The notes: a model not told the origin generated them from the letters alone. A DNA stretch of 64,000 nt from a virus (IMGVR_UViG_3300027782_000034:108720-172719); one strand, 5' to 3'; shown: positions 17,897-27,862, counted from the stretch's first letter. A program made the numbers and translations.

Positions 17897-19561
17897 TTAA
17901 TCATTTTCGTCCATATTTACTTCTTCATTATCGGAAGGTGGATGATCTTCTTGATCTGGAAGATTGTCGTAAGCTGGGTTAGTGGCAGATACTCCCACTG
18001 CTGCCATTGTAGATTTTTCTACAATTTGCCCACGGCTATCTATATGGTAATTGTTAAGAGCTACTACTGAGTTGTACTCACCATCTACACGAATAATGCT
18101 TGGGGGCACTTTGCGAAAACGGCGATGCTTAGTACAAGCAATTTGTCCCATTGAATCCGAATTTAGATTACCTATTACTAAAGAAAAATCTAAATTCTCA
18201 CCAAAGCTTTTACTACCTTTAGCATCAGTATGATGCAAAGTCTTTGTAGGGCTTAGCATAGAGTTAGCATGACCGCTAAGCTGATGCATTACAAAACAAT
18301 GACAATTTAATGGTTTACAAATTTCACGAACAAGCCGAGCTACTGCAGTTTGATATGTCTTGTGATCTTCTTGCCGTCCTTTTTCTTGCTCTTTTAAATT
18401 GGTATCTCTATCCACCATTAATCCAAGATAGTCAACAATTACATTCTTGACATAGTAATTAGGACCACGGGTACGCAACTCTAACTTAATACGATGCAGA
18501 ATCTCATCAATGCCATTGCTACCCGCAGTAGGATAATCTTTATCACTACCAGAAAAATCCAAACATAGTGTATGGCTGTTTAACCAAACTATAGCTTTCT
18601 CTACACGAGATCGCTCTGGTTCAAATACCCCATCTTCAATTTCCCGTGCAAATAGCTTTCGTTCATAATCTAATGGGTTTTCTGGATCATCCAATAAAGA
18701 ATTTAATCCTTCCATACCCATCTTATCTAAGCTCGCTCGGTTCACTCTTGCTGCGTACATTAAAGCACGATGCAAGATCTCAGGAGCTTTAGGGGCTTCG
18801 TAAGTAATAAGCACAGAAATACCATGTTTACTTTCGCTGTTTTCTAGCTTTTCTTCATAGCATTGTTTTGCAGCTTCGCACCAAAGCATTACTGCTAAGG
18901 TAGTTTTACAAGTACCATAAGGTGCCATGATGCTATAGATTTCACCTTCTGCACTACCGCCGCCTAAGTACTTGTCGATAAATCCAAGACCTGTGGTACG
19001 AATTATCCTAGCGTCACGTTTATCCCAATCAATGTCAAAGGTTAGAGCAGCTTTATCTTTAATTCCCATTGTTTTGAGCATTTCCAGTTCAATCTGGACT
19101 TTCTGCAAAACAAAAGGTAAATCTTTTTCCTCTATACCTTTGTCCAAAGCTAACTGCAATTTATCAGTCTGTGCAAACATTAGAATGCGTCTGCCTATCC
19201 TAAGCGCAAACTTTTCTAATTTTTTGCTGTGAGCTTGTTCGCTATTTAAAAAATCTGGATCTGTAGCTTCAGATAGAAAATCTTCAAGGTCGATACGACC
19301 ACCATCCGAAATGATTTCAGAATCTTGCTCAAACATAGATTCTAAGTCTGCCCATATTTCGGTAAAACTGGGTAAACAATTGTTTTCTTTATTAAAATCT
19401 AACAATACCCGATAAAGCAATTGATAGCTTTCTTCGGGGAAGTGGGCGACAGTCATTTTACTCTTAAAGTGCGAAAATACTGTTTCATTCTGCATTAGAA
19501 TTGTAACAAATAATCGCAAGTGAGCAGCTGACAGCCGACCTTGTTGTCGGTTGCTTGGCAT
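17897..19561 (-). CDS. DnaB-like replicative helicase
   Basis: The 554-aa protein has an all-helical N-terminal domain and a RecA-fold motor. The Walker A is IMAPYGTCKTTLAVML, the Walker B is NVIVDYLGLMVD, and the H4-like segment is CFVMHQLSGHAN. An arginine-rich CTKHRRFRK lies near the end, with an acidic C-terminal tail. It would unwind duplex DNA at the fork as a hexamer. The start MPSNRQQ at 19561 is preferred because AAAGG is correctly spaced 6 bases upstream. Confidence 0.88.
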   Translation of the reverse strand: MPSNRQQGRLSAAHLRLFVTILMQNETVFSHFKSKMTVAHFPEESYQLLYRVLLDFNKENNCLPSFTEIWADLESMFEQDSEIISDGGRIDLEDFLSEATDPDFLNSEQAHSKKLEKFALRIGRRILMFAQTDKLQLALDKGIEEKDLPFVLQKVQIELEMLKTMGIKDKAALTFDIDWDKRDARIIRTTGLGFIDKYLGGGSAEGEIYSIMAPYGTCKTTLAVMLWCEAAKQCYEEKLENSESKHGISVLITYEAPKAPEILHRALMYAARVNRASLDKMGMEGLNSLLDDPENPLDYERKLFAREIEDGVFEPERSRVEKAIVWLNSHTLCLDFSGSDKDYPTAGSNGIDEILHRIKLELRTRGPNYYVKNVIVDYLGLMVDRDTNLKEQEKGRQEDHKTYQTAVARLVREICKPLNCHCFVMHQLSGHANSMLSPTKTLHHTDAKGSKSFGENLDFSLVIGNLNSDSMGQIACTKHRRFRKVPPSIIRVDGEYNSVVALNNYHIDSRGQIVEKSTMAAVGVSATNPAYDNLPDQEDHPPSDNEEVNMDEND

Positions 19562-19591
19562 GTGCATCCTTTCTCGCACAGAATTACATCG

Positions 19592-20362
19592 TTAACACCT
19601 TGCAGCTGAAACTATCTCAGCCGCCGCTACACAAAAACTCGCTGGAACTAACTCCCCCAACACCGCTGTATACAGTTGGGGAAAAAGAGTGTAATCCATT
19701 GCCGCCAAAAATTCAAACTGCTTTGCTACTTTATTTAACTTTTCCATGTGCGGGTCTGTGTTTAACAGACCTTTACAAGTAGAAGTTGCAACGCAATATT
19801 TAAATAAAGGAGACAATTCTAATCGTGAATCAATTAATGCGTAATATATAGACAAGCTAAGTGAATAGCCATTTCCTTTTTGAAGTATAACAATTGCAGT
19901 TTTGGTTCTTTGGCTTTCCGCAATAAACTGACGGCGTACATCATCTTCTGCTTTTTTTAAAAAATCAAGAACTAGTTCAACTGTGTTAGGTGCTGCCAAT
20001 TGTCCTAAGGAAGGCACAGTCAATGCACTACCCCGCAATATGTAAAAAAGAACACGAACATAATGAATAGGATTTAACTGTTTCATCTGCTCAAGCTTTT
20101 TGTACATGGCTTGCCATTGATTTGTGGTTTTTCTTTCCTCTGGTGTGTTAAACTTAGATTCGCCATCTAAACTTGAAGCCGGCTGATAAGCAACCGAAAA
20201 CTCACCCTTACGAAACCGGTCTAAGACTTGTCTCTCTTGTATGTAAGTATCTTTAAACAACTGTACTTCTGTCGTTAACCCTGTGGCCTCGTTACCCGAT
20301 GAAGCTCGAGAATTTAAACCAGGCATAGGAGGACGACTAAATTTGTATTTACCGTTTTCCAT
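19592..20362 (-). CDS. hypothetical protein in the replication block (256 aa)
   Basis: The ATG at 20362 has AAAAGGAG upstream, inside the end of the helicase gene (14-base overlap). The N-terminal 90 residues look disordered; the rest is helical with a short hydrophobic stretch (LVPASFCVAAAEIV) at the end. Its place between UvsW-like and DnaB-like genes hints at a loader or accessory role, without motif support. Confidence 0.65.
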   Translation of the reverse strand: MENGKYKFSRPPMPGLNSRASSGNEATGLTTEVQLFKDTYIQERQVLDRFRKGEFSVAYQPASSLDGESKFNTPEERKTTNQWQAMYKKLEQMKQLNPIHYVRVLFYILRGSALTVPSLGQLAAPNTVELVLDFLKKAEDDVRRQFIAESQRTKTAIVILQKGNGYSLSLSIYYALIDSRLELSPLFKYCVATSTCKGLLNTDPHMEKLNKVAKQFEFLAAMDYTLFPQLYTAVLGELVPASFCVAAAEIVSAARC

Positions 20363-21848
20363 TGTACTCCTTTTGTAATCCTGGGGATGGAAAAGACTGT
20401 TCCCATTTATTAAGTGCGTAAGAAGCACAACGATTCTTTGCTCGTGTTTTAAATGTATAGTTAAACTGATCTAGGTAATCATGGACTTGCCCATAAGGTT
20501 TGTCCGCTGAAATCCTAGATACACGACCGGGAATTTGAATATCGTTGATGGGGCTGCCACCACCATCTGCCCTAATTAAAACAGCTAAACTATTAAAGGA
20601 TACACCGACATTCCACACAGTAGTACATATCACTTTTTTCAATATGCCTTTTTCAAAGTCTTGTGTTAGCTTCTGCCTTCGATTTAAGTCCATTAAAGGC
20701 TCATCTGCTTTGCAGAAACCTCCACGAGCGTAGTGTGCTCTATCCAGCTGACTTAGCCCATTCTCCATGTACACAAGAGTAAAATTAGGTAACTGTTTCT
20801 TTAAGTTAAAGGCATGCTCTATCGTCTCTACTGTAATCAGTACCTGTGTATCATCGTCATAGCGTTTAGCATCTTCTGCTATCCGCCGGTTACGATAATC
20901 GTTACACCAGATACCCTGCCTTTTCTTTCTTACATCTTCTGCGTCCATACATGGATCTTGATCCATCACCACAGATGTCCACTGTACTTTGATAGGAACT
21001 ACCATGCTGGCAGATTGTGCTTGTGCGTAATTTACTTTAAAGATCACAGGGCCGAACATACCTAAGTTTCTAAAGTCTTTACCATCCCAACGAAGGTCAT
21101 GCGATGCAGACAACCCGAAGTTACGACTGTTCTGCCATCTTGCTAATTCGCCAGAGGCTTTGTCCGCAGAAAGCTCATGACACTCATCCCCGATAAGGAT
21201 GTCTGCAGTAGCTGGGCTATGATGCAGAGAACCAACTGTATAACACATCACTCGCTTATTACGCACATTCTTAGTCCCGCCTACAATGCCAACATCTCCT
21301 ACCATCTGGCATAGCTCTGGGTAGATACGATCTCGTAGTACAGATACCCGCTTAGTAACTACATCAATCTTTGTCCTTGGCAGCAAAGAGGCTACTAAAC
21401 CAATCATGAAAGATTTACCAAAGCCAGGCGGACAATCAAAGCGACCACAGCGGTTTGCTAAAACTTTATCTAGAAATTCCTTTTGATTGGGGCGAAGCTT
21501 ATACTTATTAATGTTCTGCCATTGTGGTTCTAGCTTCTTAGGATCCATGGGAGCTAGATCTTTAAATTGCACATCGTATCCAGCTTGGCTAAGCGTCTTT
21601 CGTAACAACTGCCAGAAACCATAGAAAGTCACAATGCGTTGTTTATGATCTATATCCAAGAGCGTATGCTCTTGCACTTCCATCACGGAAAGACCTTGTT
21701 GTTTGCGTTCCTGTGCTTCGTATCCAAAGTAACATTTTCGTTCGGTGAAACTTAAAACTGGCTTGAGCAGCTCAAGCATACTGTCTGATGTTGGGTCTAT
21801 ATAAAGCGTGTTTCCATTCTTATATAATGTGACAATTTGTTTGTCCAT
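20349..21848 (-). CDS. superfamily 2 helicase, UvsW-like
   Basis: The 499-aa protein has a Q-like LRPNQKEFLDKVL segment, motif I FDCPPGFGKSFMIG and motif II ILIGDECHEL. Motif III is FGLSASHDLRWDG, and motifs IV-VI include VLITVETIEHAFNLKK and PGRVSRIS. This is the DEAD/DEAH-like ATPase family containing T4 UvsW, which remodels recombination intermediates and stalled forks. Start ATG at 21848 with AAGGAG upstream; a structured leader lies just before it. Confidence 0.85.
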   Translation of the reverse strand: MDKQIVTLYKNGNTLYIDPTSDSMLELLKPVLSFTERKCYFGYEAQERKQQGLSVMEVQEHTLLDIDHKQRIVTFYGFWQLLRKTLSQAGYDVQFKDLAPMDPKKLEPQWQNINKYKLRPNQKEFLDKVLANRCGRFDCPPGFGKSFMIGLVASLLPRTKIDVVTKRVSVLRDRIYPELCQMVGDVGIVGGTKNVRNKRVMCYTVGSLHHSPATADILIGDECHELSADKASGELARWQNSRNFGLSASHDLRWDGKDFRNLGMFGPVIFKVNYAQAQSASMVVPIKVQWTSVVMDQDPCMDAEDVRKKRQGIWCNDYRNRRIAEDAKRYDDDTQVLITVETIEHAFNLKKQLPNFTLVYMENGLSQLDRAHYARGGFCKADEPLMDLNRRQKLTQDFEKGILKKVICTTVWNVGVSFNSLAVLIRADGGGSPINDIQIPGRVSRISADKPYGQVHDYLDQFNYTFKTRAKNRCASYALNKWEQSFPSPGLQKEYNGKR

Positions 21849-21900
21849 TTATATTAACTCCTTATTGCATTTTTGAATTAATTGATTAGAATGCAGCTGT

Positions 21901-21968
21901 GGGTTGGCGATACATCGCACCCGCTACACTCACCATCGGCTGGACACCGCACCCAGCCGATGGTTTTT
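21901..21968 (-). other. double-hairpin leader upstream of the UvsW-like gene
   Basis: The 122-base gap contains an 11-bp perfect stem (CCATCGGCTGG with CCAGCCGATGG, 9-base loop) and a smaller perfect palindrome GCGATACATCGC. A T-run follows the big stem only on the plus strand, so on the minus transcript the structure sits in a 5' leader. It could be a plus-strand terminator against antisense transcription or a leader element. Confidence 0.5.
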
Positions 21969-21970
21969 TA

Positions 21971-22465
21971 TTAATCCAAAGTATTATTTTGAGGTTGTCT
22001 TCGTGGTTGTATGCTTACAACTTCGTAGTGCCCATACTTACCGGGCTGCCACGGAGACAACCCTTTATACTTACCTGCAATTTGCATCAATGTCCAAAAA
22101 TCTTGCTCATCAATTTCTATAGGCACAACACAATTAATCACGACAGTTTGATTTGCCATAATTGATTCATGTAACGACCAGCGTTCCCTACCATTTGCAG
22201 ATTTCTGATAGAAGCAACGAGTTAAACATTTGTCTTTGATCTCTGCGTCTAATCCTATATCCCAGCAAATGCGTTTAACTGCTTCTTGGTGTTTGCCTAA
22301 CATTTCTGCAGCTAACTTCATATTGCTATGATGCCATGTAGCTAAAAATAAAATCTTACCATCCCGACCAGGACTTCGTTGGAACCGAAAACGACCTGTC
22401 TTTTTTTCTTTTTCATTACCCAAACTAGGAGTGGTGAAACGAATTCTTACAGATAATTCACGCAC
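21971..22465 (-). CDS. conserved-looking phage protein (164 aa), GTG start
   Basis: GTG start with GGAG within the preceding gene's end. The protein is basic at the N-terminus, with FRFQRSPGRDGKILFLATW and a helix-turn-helix-like KLAAEMLGKHQEAVKRICWD segment. That could bind DNA. It lies between recombination genes. No named family recognised. Confidence 0.65.
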   Translation of the reverse strand: MRELSVRIRFTTPSLGNEKEKKTGRFRFQRSPGRDGKILFLATWHHSNMKLAAEMLGKHQEAVKRICWDIGLDAEIKDKCLTRCFYQKSANGRERWSLHESIMANQTVVINCVVPIEIDEQDFWTLMQIAGKYKGLSPWQPGKYGHYEVVSIQPRRQPQNNTLD

Positions 22466-22467
22466 AG

Positions 22468-23349
22468 CTATTCTCCAAATTGCTTTAAAAAACTGTCTTT
22501 AACCAGCTTGTTGCTGAAAAATACTCGAGGATCAAAGTCAGCATGTTCCATAGTTCCAGCCAGCCAGTTACGCACTATAAAATGTAACAACCGCTTACAA
22601 GTTTTATGCACATCTTTCTTGTCGGTGATGTCACAAGAATAGTCTAACAAAAGAGGACTATCCGCTGGTAAAGCTTTTACAGCTTCTACTAGCAAACGAG
22701 CCCTATCTTGTTTAGCATCAAGTTCTGCTGTCTTTTTCCTTATGCGTAAATTCCAAAACTTAGAAAAATCAGCAAAAGGCATTAACCCAAAATAACTGTC
22801 TAACTTTGTCAATCTATTAGGATGGTTCACATTGAAGTACCAGCGTGGATCCGCTATTGCTGCAAGTATATCTATCAGCAAGTCACTATGCTGTTCTATT
22901 TTTAAAAACTGCCAGAACGGATAAGTAACATGCTGTGAATACCAGTGCTGTACTCTATCTTGTAGCTTCGGAGAAGAATCATAGATCTGTTCTTGCTTCA
23001 CTTGTAATAATAAAAAATTACGATAGCTTGCACTGTCTACAGTATGCCAAGTATGGGGCAAATTATCATGTGCGTTAAGCACTGAAATACAGTTTAACAG
23101 TTGCAAACTTGAATTATGATATCGGTGACAGATTGAAGGAGCACCCACCAACAACTTACCCTTTATCTCCTTGCTGATCAAAGCTAGATACAAAGAAATA
23201 ATAAGCTTATAATTCTGTGGTATTCCGATAACTCGGTAAACGGTTGACAGCAGTTTACTTGGGCGATACTTTCCAATTACCTGTGTAGGTATACCTTCTG
23301 GAGTTATCACCCAAGTAGTGCCATCATGGTCTATGTGAATACAGGTCAT
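22468..23349 (-). CDS. hypothetical protein (293 aa)
   Basis: The ATG at 23349 is taken as start; a TTG start 15 bases upstream is possible. The sequence is rich in Leu, Trp and His with no catalytic motif, and is mostly helical by eye. It lies directly after the SbcC-like gene, so it may belong to the recombination operon. Confidence 0.65.
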   Translation of the reverse strand: MTCIHIDHDGTTWVITPEGIPTQVIGKYRPSKLLSTVYRVIGIPQNYKLIISLYLALISKEIKGKLLVGAPSICHRYHNSSLQLLNCISVLNAHDNLPHTWHTVDSASYRNFLLLQVKQEQIYDSSPKLQDRVQHWYSQHVTYPFWQFLKIEQHSDLLIDILAAIADPRWYFNVNHPNRLTKLDSYFGLMPFADFSKFWNLRIRKKTAELDAKQDRARLLVEAVKALPADSPLLLDYSCDITDKKDVHKTCKRLLHFIVRNWLAGTMEHADFDPRVFFSNKLVKDSFLKQFGE

Positions 23350-23357
23350 AAGTGATC

Positions 23358-25502
23358 TCAACAAACTTCACCTTTTTTAATTTCAACAAGCTGATCAAAA
23401 ACCTTCCCTAGTTCTTGAACATGAGTAATTACAATCAATTGATGGTCTTCTCCTACCTTCTTTGCCAGCTGTTGTAATGCCTCTTGAAAGAAGCTTACAT
23501 TGTCGGCATCTAGGCCGGAGGTCGGTTCATCAAGAAACATCATACCTATATTATGCCCAAAAACCCTATCTAAAGCTGCACGAAAAGCGATGGAAAGTAG
23601 AACTTTCTGCCCGCCACTCAATTGTTTTGCTTTAACTGGCTCTTGTCCGGCAAAAAACACATTGAAAGTTAAGTCAGCATCCGCTTCCACATAGAACGGA
23701 TCATTAAAGAACTGTAGGTTTGCGTTGATGTCTCCAACCAGCAATTGGAGATTTGACTGCGACACTAGCTTAGGTAAGTTATTCCAATGGAATACATCTC
23801 CAGCGGAACTGACTGTGTCTAATAGCTTACGCACCTTTTCACGATCTGCCATCTTAGCAGTAAGCTGTTCTAAGCTTTGCTTAGTACGAAGCCAAGACCT
23901 CTTAGCTTCTTGAAAAGCTCCTACAGATTTCTGCCAAACAGCAAGAGCTTCTTGATGTTGAGCTAACCGTATCTTTGCAGTCGAGACTTTGTCCACAGCA
24001 GGCATTTGTTTAATTTGTTTACTTAGTTTACTTTTTTGCTCTAACACATTTTTAAGCTCGCCTTGAAACCCTGCTATGTGATGCTGTTCTTGTTTAACAT
24101 CTTTCTCTAAATAAAACTTTTGTTGCTCTATATCAAGATTTCGAGCGATCAAAGCCTTGGCTGTATCTATATGCTCATCGTTTACTCCTATTAGTTTCTT
24201 GGAAAGTAACTCAACCTCTTTTTCTACTTCTTCTAATTCTGCTGCCGCATCCATACAAAGTTGTTGGCAAATTTTATATCCCTCTTGATACTGCTCTAAC
24301 TTCCTATCATAGCTTTCGGAATAAGTTAAAATACGCACAACTTCTGCAAGTCTGGTTACATTTCTTAGATACTCTACCTTTACCTGCTCGACATATTCTT
24401 TTGTAACTTCTTGCTGGCATTGCGTACAAAGACGATTGTCCGAATGTGTCAACAATGTAGCTACTTGTTTTATTTGAAACTCAAGCTCATGCTTTTCTTT
24501 GGTCAGTTGTTTTTGAAGTTTTAAATCCACATAATCTTTATTAGATTTAGGCTTACTTCGTTTCTTAAGCTCAGCCACTGCTACATGTTCATCGTAGATG
24601 TCTTTTTTAGAAAAAAGGTTAAGTCGAGCTGTCTTATGCACTTCTACTAGGTCTAACACTTCTTGAGCTACTGCTAACTTGTTTTTAAACTTAGCTTGCC
24701 AAGCTTCTCGCCTAGCCAGCTTATGCTTAGATTGGCTTTGCTGCAGCTCTTCTAAAGATAGTTCTAGCCTTTCAATTTTATGTTTTACTTCTTTCAACTG
24801 AGTCTGAGCTTCTTTACCTAACTCATACTGCGAAAGCAATAACTGCCGTACTTCCAGCTCTTCATCTGTTAAGATGTGTAGCTTGGCAGCTTTACCTACC
24901 TTACTGTGCTCCGTCATCGCTGTGCGAGTTTCGGTAATAGCGTCTTCTAGCTCCACGCTATTGTCCACTACCTCAATACCCTGCTGCCTTGCCACATAGT
25001 CCATACACACTTTGTGAATGGCTGAGGCTGCTTCCGTCCCGCACAGATACTGAAAGGTTTTAGCTCTCTCGCTAGCTGTCTGATCCAAAAAACTAAACAT
25101 TTCCCACTGATTAACAAACACATACTTGTCAATCACTGCTTTACTGATGTCGAGGTAGTTAATAATTGCTTCGTTCACATCTGTAGTTTTGTCAAATACA
25201 GATATGCCTATCTTAAACTCGTTCTTGTTGGGTCGCAGCCATCTTGTCAAGGTAAACGATTGACCTTGGTGTTTCCCTATTACACGAATGTAACTTGGAT
25301 CGCTGCTACCATTTGTAATGATCTCGGCTTTAGTACCGCCAAGGCGAGTGAAGTCATTAGTCAACGCTGCATAAATTGCGTTGACTAATGTTGATTTACC
25401 CGCCCCATTGGCTCCTACAATACCAACAAGACCACGCCCAAACTTAACATTTAAGCTTTGGTGCGGGCCTATGTTCTTAAGCTCTACTTGTTCGATATAC
25501 AT
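23358..25502 (-). CDS. SbcC/Rad50-like ATPase (T4 gp46-like)
   Basis: The 714-aa SMC-type protein has an N-terminal Walker A (VGANGAGKSTLVNAIY) and two long coiled coils. A zinc hook CTQCQ sits near residue 360. The C-terminal part has signature QLSGGQKVLLSIA, Walker B GMMFLDEPTSGLD and a switch histidine (VITHVQ). With the adjacent SbcD-like nuclease it would resect DNA ends for recombination. Gene order nuclease-then-ATPase matches gp47/gp46. Confidence 0.92.
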   Translation of the reverse strand: MYIEQVELKNIGPHQSLNVKFGRGLVGIVGANGAGKSTLVNAIYAALTNDFTRLGGTKAEIITNGSSDPSYIRVIGKHQGQSFTLTRWLRPNKNEFKIGISVFDKTTDVNEAIINYLDISKAVIDKYVFVNQWEMFSFLDQTASERAKTFQYLCGTEAASAIHKVCMDYVARQQGIEVVDNSVELEDAITETRTAMTEHSKVGKAAKLHILTDEELEVRQLLLSQYELGKEAQTQLKEVKHKIERLELSLEELQQSQSKHKLARREAWQAKFKNKLAVAQEVLDLVEVHKTARLNLFSKKDIYDEHVAVAELKKRSKPKSNKDYVDLKLQKQLTKEKHELEFQIKQVATLLTHSDNRLCTQCQQEVTKEYVEQVKVEYLRNVTRLAEVVRILTYSESYDRKLEQYQEGYKICQQLCMDAAAELEEVEKEVELLSKKLIGVNDEHIDTAKALIARNLDIEQQKFYLEKDVKQEQHHIAGFQGELKNVLEQKSKLSKQIKQMPAVDKVSTAKIRLAQHQEALAVWQKSVGAFQEAKRSWLRTKQSLEQLTAKMADREKVRKLLDTVSSAGDVFHWNNLPKLVSQSNLQLLVGDINANLQFFNDPFYVEADADLTFNVFFAGQEPVKAKQLSGGQKVLLSIAFRAALDRVFGHNIGMMFLDEPTSGLDADNVSFFQEALQQLAKKVGEDHQLIVITHVQELGKVFDQLVEIKKGEVC

Positions 25503-25510
25503 GGTAACTC

Positions 25511-26632
25511 CTAAGCATGGGATTTAACCCACTGTTGTAATGCTTGTTCAGGGTCAGGGCTTTGTAAAAGCGTTAACACTAAATCATGAACTAAAGGCTT
25601 TTCTGATTTGCTTATACAAGCGTCTACGCATTGCATCATGCCTATGCGATCCCCAGCGACAACTTGAACACCTTGTTCTTCTACTTCAAATTGTTTGTTT
25701 TCTTTTTGTTTGAAAAACAAATGAGCTTTGGATTCAAAGTGTTGTTTAAATCTACCTACCAACTCGATGTCACTAGAGGTATGTAATAGGTGCAGCAAAG
25801 GCATTGCGATTTCTGCGGGTATTGCGTTGTCTTCCGCATAAGCTGCAGCTGTAGCTAATTCTTTTTCTGCCATTAATCTTAATACTTCCCAAGAACCTTT
25901 TGCTGTAGTTGCATTCAAACGAATGCACCTACGGCTATACAAAGGCAGAGTTTCTATTATAAGCTTCTCTGTTGTATTGTATTTTTTATCGTAATTCTTA
26001 ATTAAAAATACTTTCTTATCCACGGGCTCTGAGATACTACGCATGTGCGTGCTGCCAGGACTGAGCACAGTAAGATCACCATGGTGATGAATCAAATTCA
26101 TATGGTAATCACCAGTGATTAGATACTTTACATTTGGAGGGATGTCATTGAAACACCCTTGTGGTTTAGCCATGTCTCCCATAAAGTCTCGCCACACTTG
26201 ATGGCAAACAAGTATAGAAGACTCTTTTGCTAAATCACTTTTGAGAAATTGTTTTAAATTCTCTTCATTGTTCTGGTAATCGCATCCAGCAATTTGCCAG
26301 CCGTCAAAAGATGTGCTTTGTTCGTGAAGCCAAACAGCCTTAGTAGCTGCTTGTAGCCATGGGCTTTCTTGATACTCATGCTGCCCTTGGTTATAATAAA
26401 CCTTAATACCCGTTTCCGTTAGTTTACGGACACCCTCCAAAAGCTTGTGAATGGGTTCTGAGACATTGACCTGTTTGTCAAGGATGTCTCCTGCAAGTAT
26501 GACTGCCTCGACTCCATTGTCGAGGGCTAGCGTTACAATCTGGTCCCACGCATAATAACTATCTCCCTCGATAGGGCGATGAGTCCAGACTCGATTGCTG
26601 AGGTGAAGGTCACTTGTTACTAAGATATTCAT
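25511..26632 (-). CDS. SbcD/Mre11-like nuclease (T4 gp47-like)
   Basis: The 373-aa calcineurin-like phosphoesterase shows the metal-binding motifs in order: VTSDLHLSN, AGDILDK, NQGQHEYQ, VCHQVW and TGDYHMN. It is the nuclease partner of the SbcC-like protein 8 bases downstream. Its start at 26632 is only 12 bases from the divergent plus-strand gene. Confidence 0.9.
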   Translation of the reverse strand: MNILVTSDLHLSNRVWTHRPIEGDSYYAWDQIVTLALDNGVEAVILAGDILDKQVNVSEPIHKLLEGVRKLTETGIKVYYNQGQHEYQESPWLQAATKAVWLHEQSTSFDGWQIAGCDYQNNEENLKQFLKSDLAKESSILVCHQVWRDFMGDMAKPQGCFNDIPPNVKYLITGDYHMNLIHHHGDLTVLSPGSTHMRSISEPVDKKVFLIKNYDKKYNTTEKLIIETLPLYSRRCIRLNATTAKGSWEVLRLMAEKELATAAAYAEDNAIPAEIAMPLLHLLHTSSDIELVGRFKQHFESKAHLFFKQKENKQFEVEEQGVQVVAGDRIGMMQCVDACISKSEKPLVHDLVLTLLQSPDPEQALQQWVKSHA

Positions 26633-26644
26633 GAGATACTCCTT

Positions 26645-27082
26645 ATGTTAAAAAATAATGTACAGATAGTTGCCATGCCCATTTGCGAGCTATGTGATCG
26701 TCTTACCATTGCAAAGTTAAAACTGCAACGATTGCCAGCTGAAGAACTAAACAAAACTTTATTACGAAAACAAATTGCATACTATGAAACTGGGATTGAT
26801 CATAACGATTCCAAAATCTGCGATTTGATTGCTGCGTTGCTTGATATCAACGGACAAATGTGGGACGCAGAACACGACATACGCAAAGGGCTAGACGACA
26901 TACTAGGGCTAGCTGAAATAGGTAAACGAGCTATTAAAATCCGGAATTTAAATTGCATTCGAGTTGCCATTAAAAACAAGATTACCATGTTGGCCGGACA
27001 ACCTGAATTTAGTGACTGCAAAATGAATCACATTAGTCAGCGGTCCAATAACTCAGATACTACTGCATCGCCATCAGTGTAA
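26645..27082 (+). CDS. small plus-strand protein, DUF6165-like pattern
   Basis: This is one of only three convincing plus-strand genes. The 145-aa product has PICELCDRLTIAKLKLQRL, a central INGQMWDAEHDIRKGL and RAIKIRNLNCIRVAIKNKI. That is the layout of small helical proteins with an 'ELxDRxTIxxLK...IxxxLWxxExxIR...Nxxx..IK' pattern. An internal ATG at 26675 (MPICELC) is an alternative start, and no good Shine-Dalgarno is visible for either. Its last 46 bases overlap the convergent 107-aa gene. Confidence 0.65.
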   Translation: MLKNNVQIVAMPICELCDRLTIAKLKLQRLPAEELNKTLLRKQIAYYETGIDHNDSKICDLIAALLDINGQMWDAEHDIRKGLDDILGLAEIGKRAIKIRNLNCIRVAIKNKITMLAGQPEFSDCKMNHISQRSNNSDTTASPSV

Positions 27083-27360
27083 AACAAAGCTACAGTCTCA
27101 TGCGTCTCAATCCAAATTCTAGCTCCATTCTTCAAAGGCTTGTCCATACTCTGCACAATGCGTGCAACCTCGTTACCTAGCTTATCGTATATGATCACTA
27201 AATTGCCACGCAAACTGCGACCTCGTCTATGCACCGCAATCACCGGATCATCTTTACCGCTTCTAATGTTGCTACGCATGTCTGCCCGAGACACATGCAT
27301 ACGACAAACGCTAGTCCTAGTCTTCTTCCCCTTGGAAGCTATCGAAGTCGATTTCGTCAT
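27037..27360 (-). CDS. small basic beta-rich protein (107 aa)
   Basis: The start at 27360 has GGAGGAAA 8 bases upstream; an ATG 6 bases earlier is too close. The N-terminus is basic (KGKKTRTS), followed by RRGRSLRGNLVIIYDKLGNEVARIV and further beta-prone strands. It overlaps the 181-aa gene by 44 bases and the plus-strand gene by 46. Function unknown, possibly nucleic-acid binding. Confidence 0.6.
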   Translation of the reverse strand: MTKSTSIASKGKKTRTSVCRMHVSRADMRSNIRSGKDDPVIAVHRRGRSLRGNLVIIYDKLGNEVARIVQSMDKPLKNGARIWIETHETVALFYTDGDAVVSELLDR

Positions 27361-27862
27361 TATCATTTCCTCCTTGAATGTGGCTTAACTCTCCAAGAGC
27401 ACCTTTAAGCCATTTAAAAAACTCTTTCCTTGTCTTTTTAGCCAATTCCATACCTTTGGCTTCCCGCCTCTCAAAGTCAAGAAATGCTACGGACAGCAGC
27501 AGTGCAGCTGCCTTTACTGTTGTGATGCGGTGAAACACACACGCATCTGAATTCCATTCATCTTCCTCTTCATAGTTCCGCACGATAGCATCGTACTTTT
27601 CACGGATGCGTCTTAGAGCTTGCCACGACATAAACATATCGGGTACAGCCAGCCGTGTAAACTGGTTTATAGATGCATCCGTTGGCAAGGGCTCTTGCCC
27701 CATCTTCCTAATAAAAGGAGTTTCGGGAGCATTTAAACGAATAGCTTCTTCATTAGCCCAGTCAAACTGCTCTGCAGCCCACTGATATAATTCTGTTAGA
27801 TTGAAGAATAAGTCTCGTGGGCTGCCGCTGTTCTTGGGATATGGGGGTGAATTAATTTCCAT
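27317..27862 (-). CDS. hypothetical protein (181 aa)
   Basis: ATG at 27862, overlapping the previous gene by 11 bases. Predicted mostly helical with an acidic C-terminus (DNDEIDFDSFQGEED). No family recognised. Confidence 0.7.
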   Translation of the reverse strand: MEINSPPYPKNSGSPRDLFFNLTELYQWAAEQFDWANEEAIRLNAPETPFIRKMGQEPLPTDASINQFTRLAVPDMFMSWQALRRIREKYDAIVRNYEEEDEWNSDACVFHRITTVKAAALLLSVAFLDFERREAKGMELAKKTRKEFFKWLKGALGELSHIQGGNDNDEIDFDSFQGEED

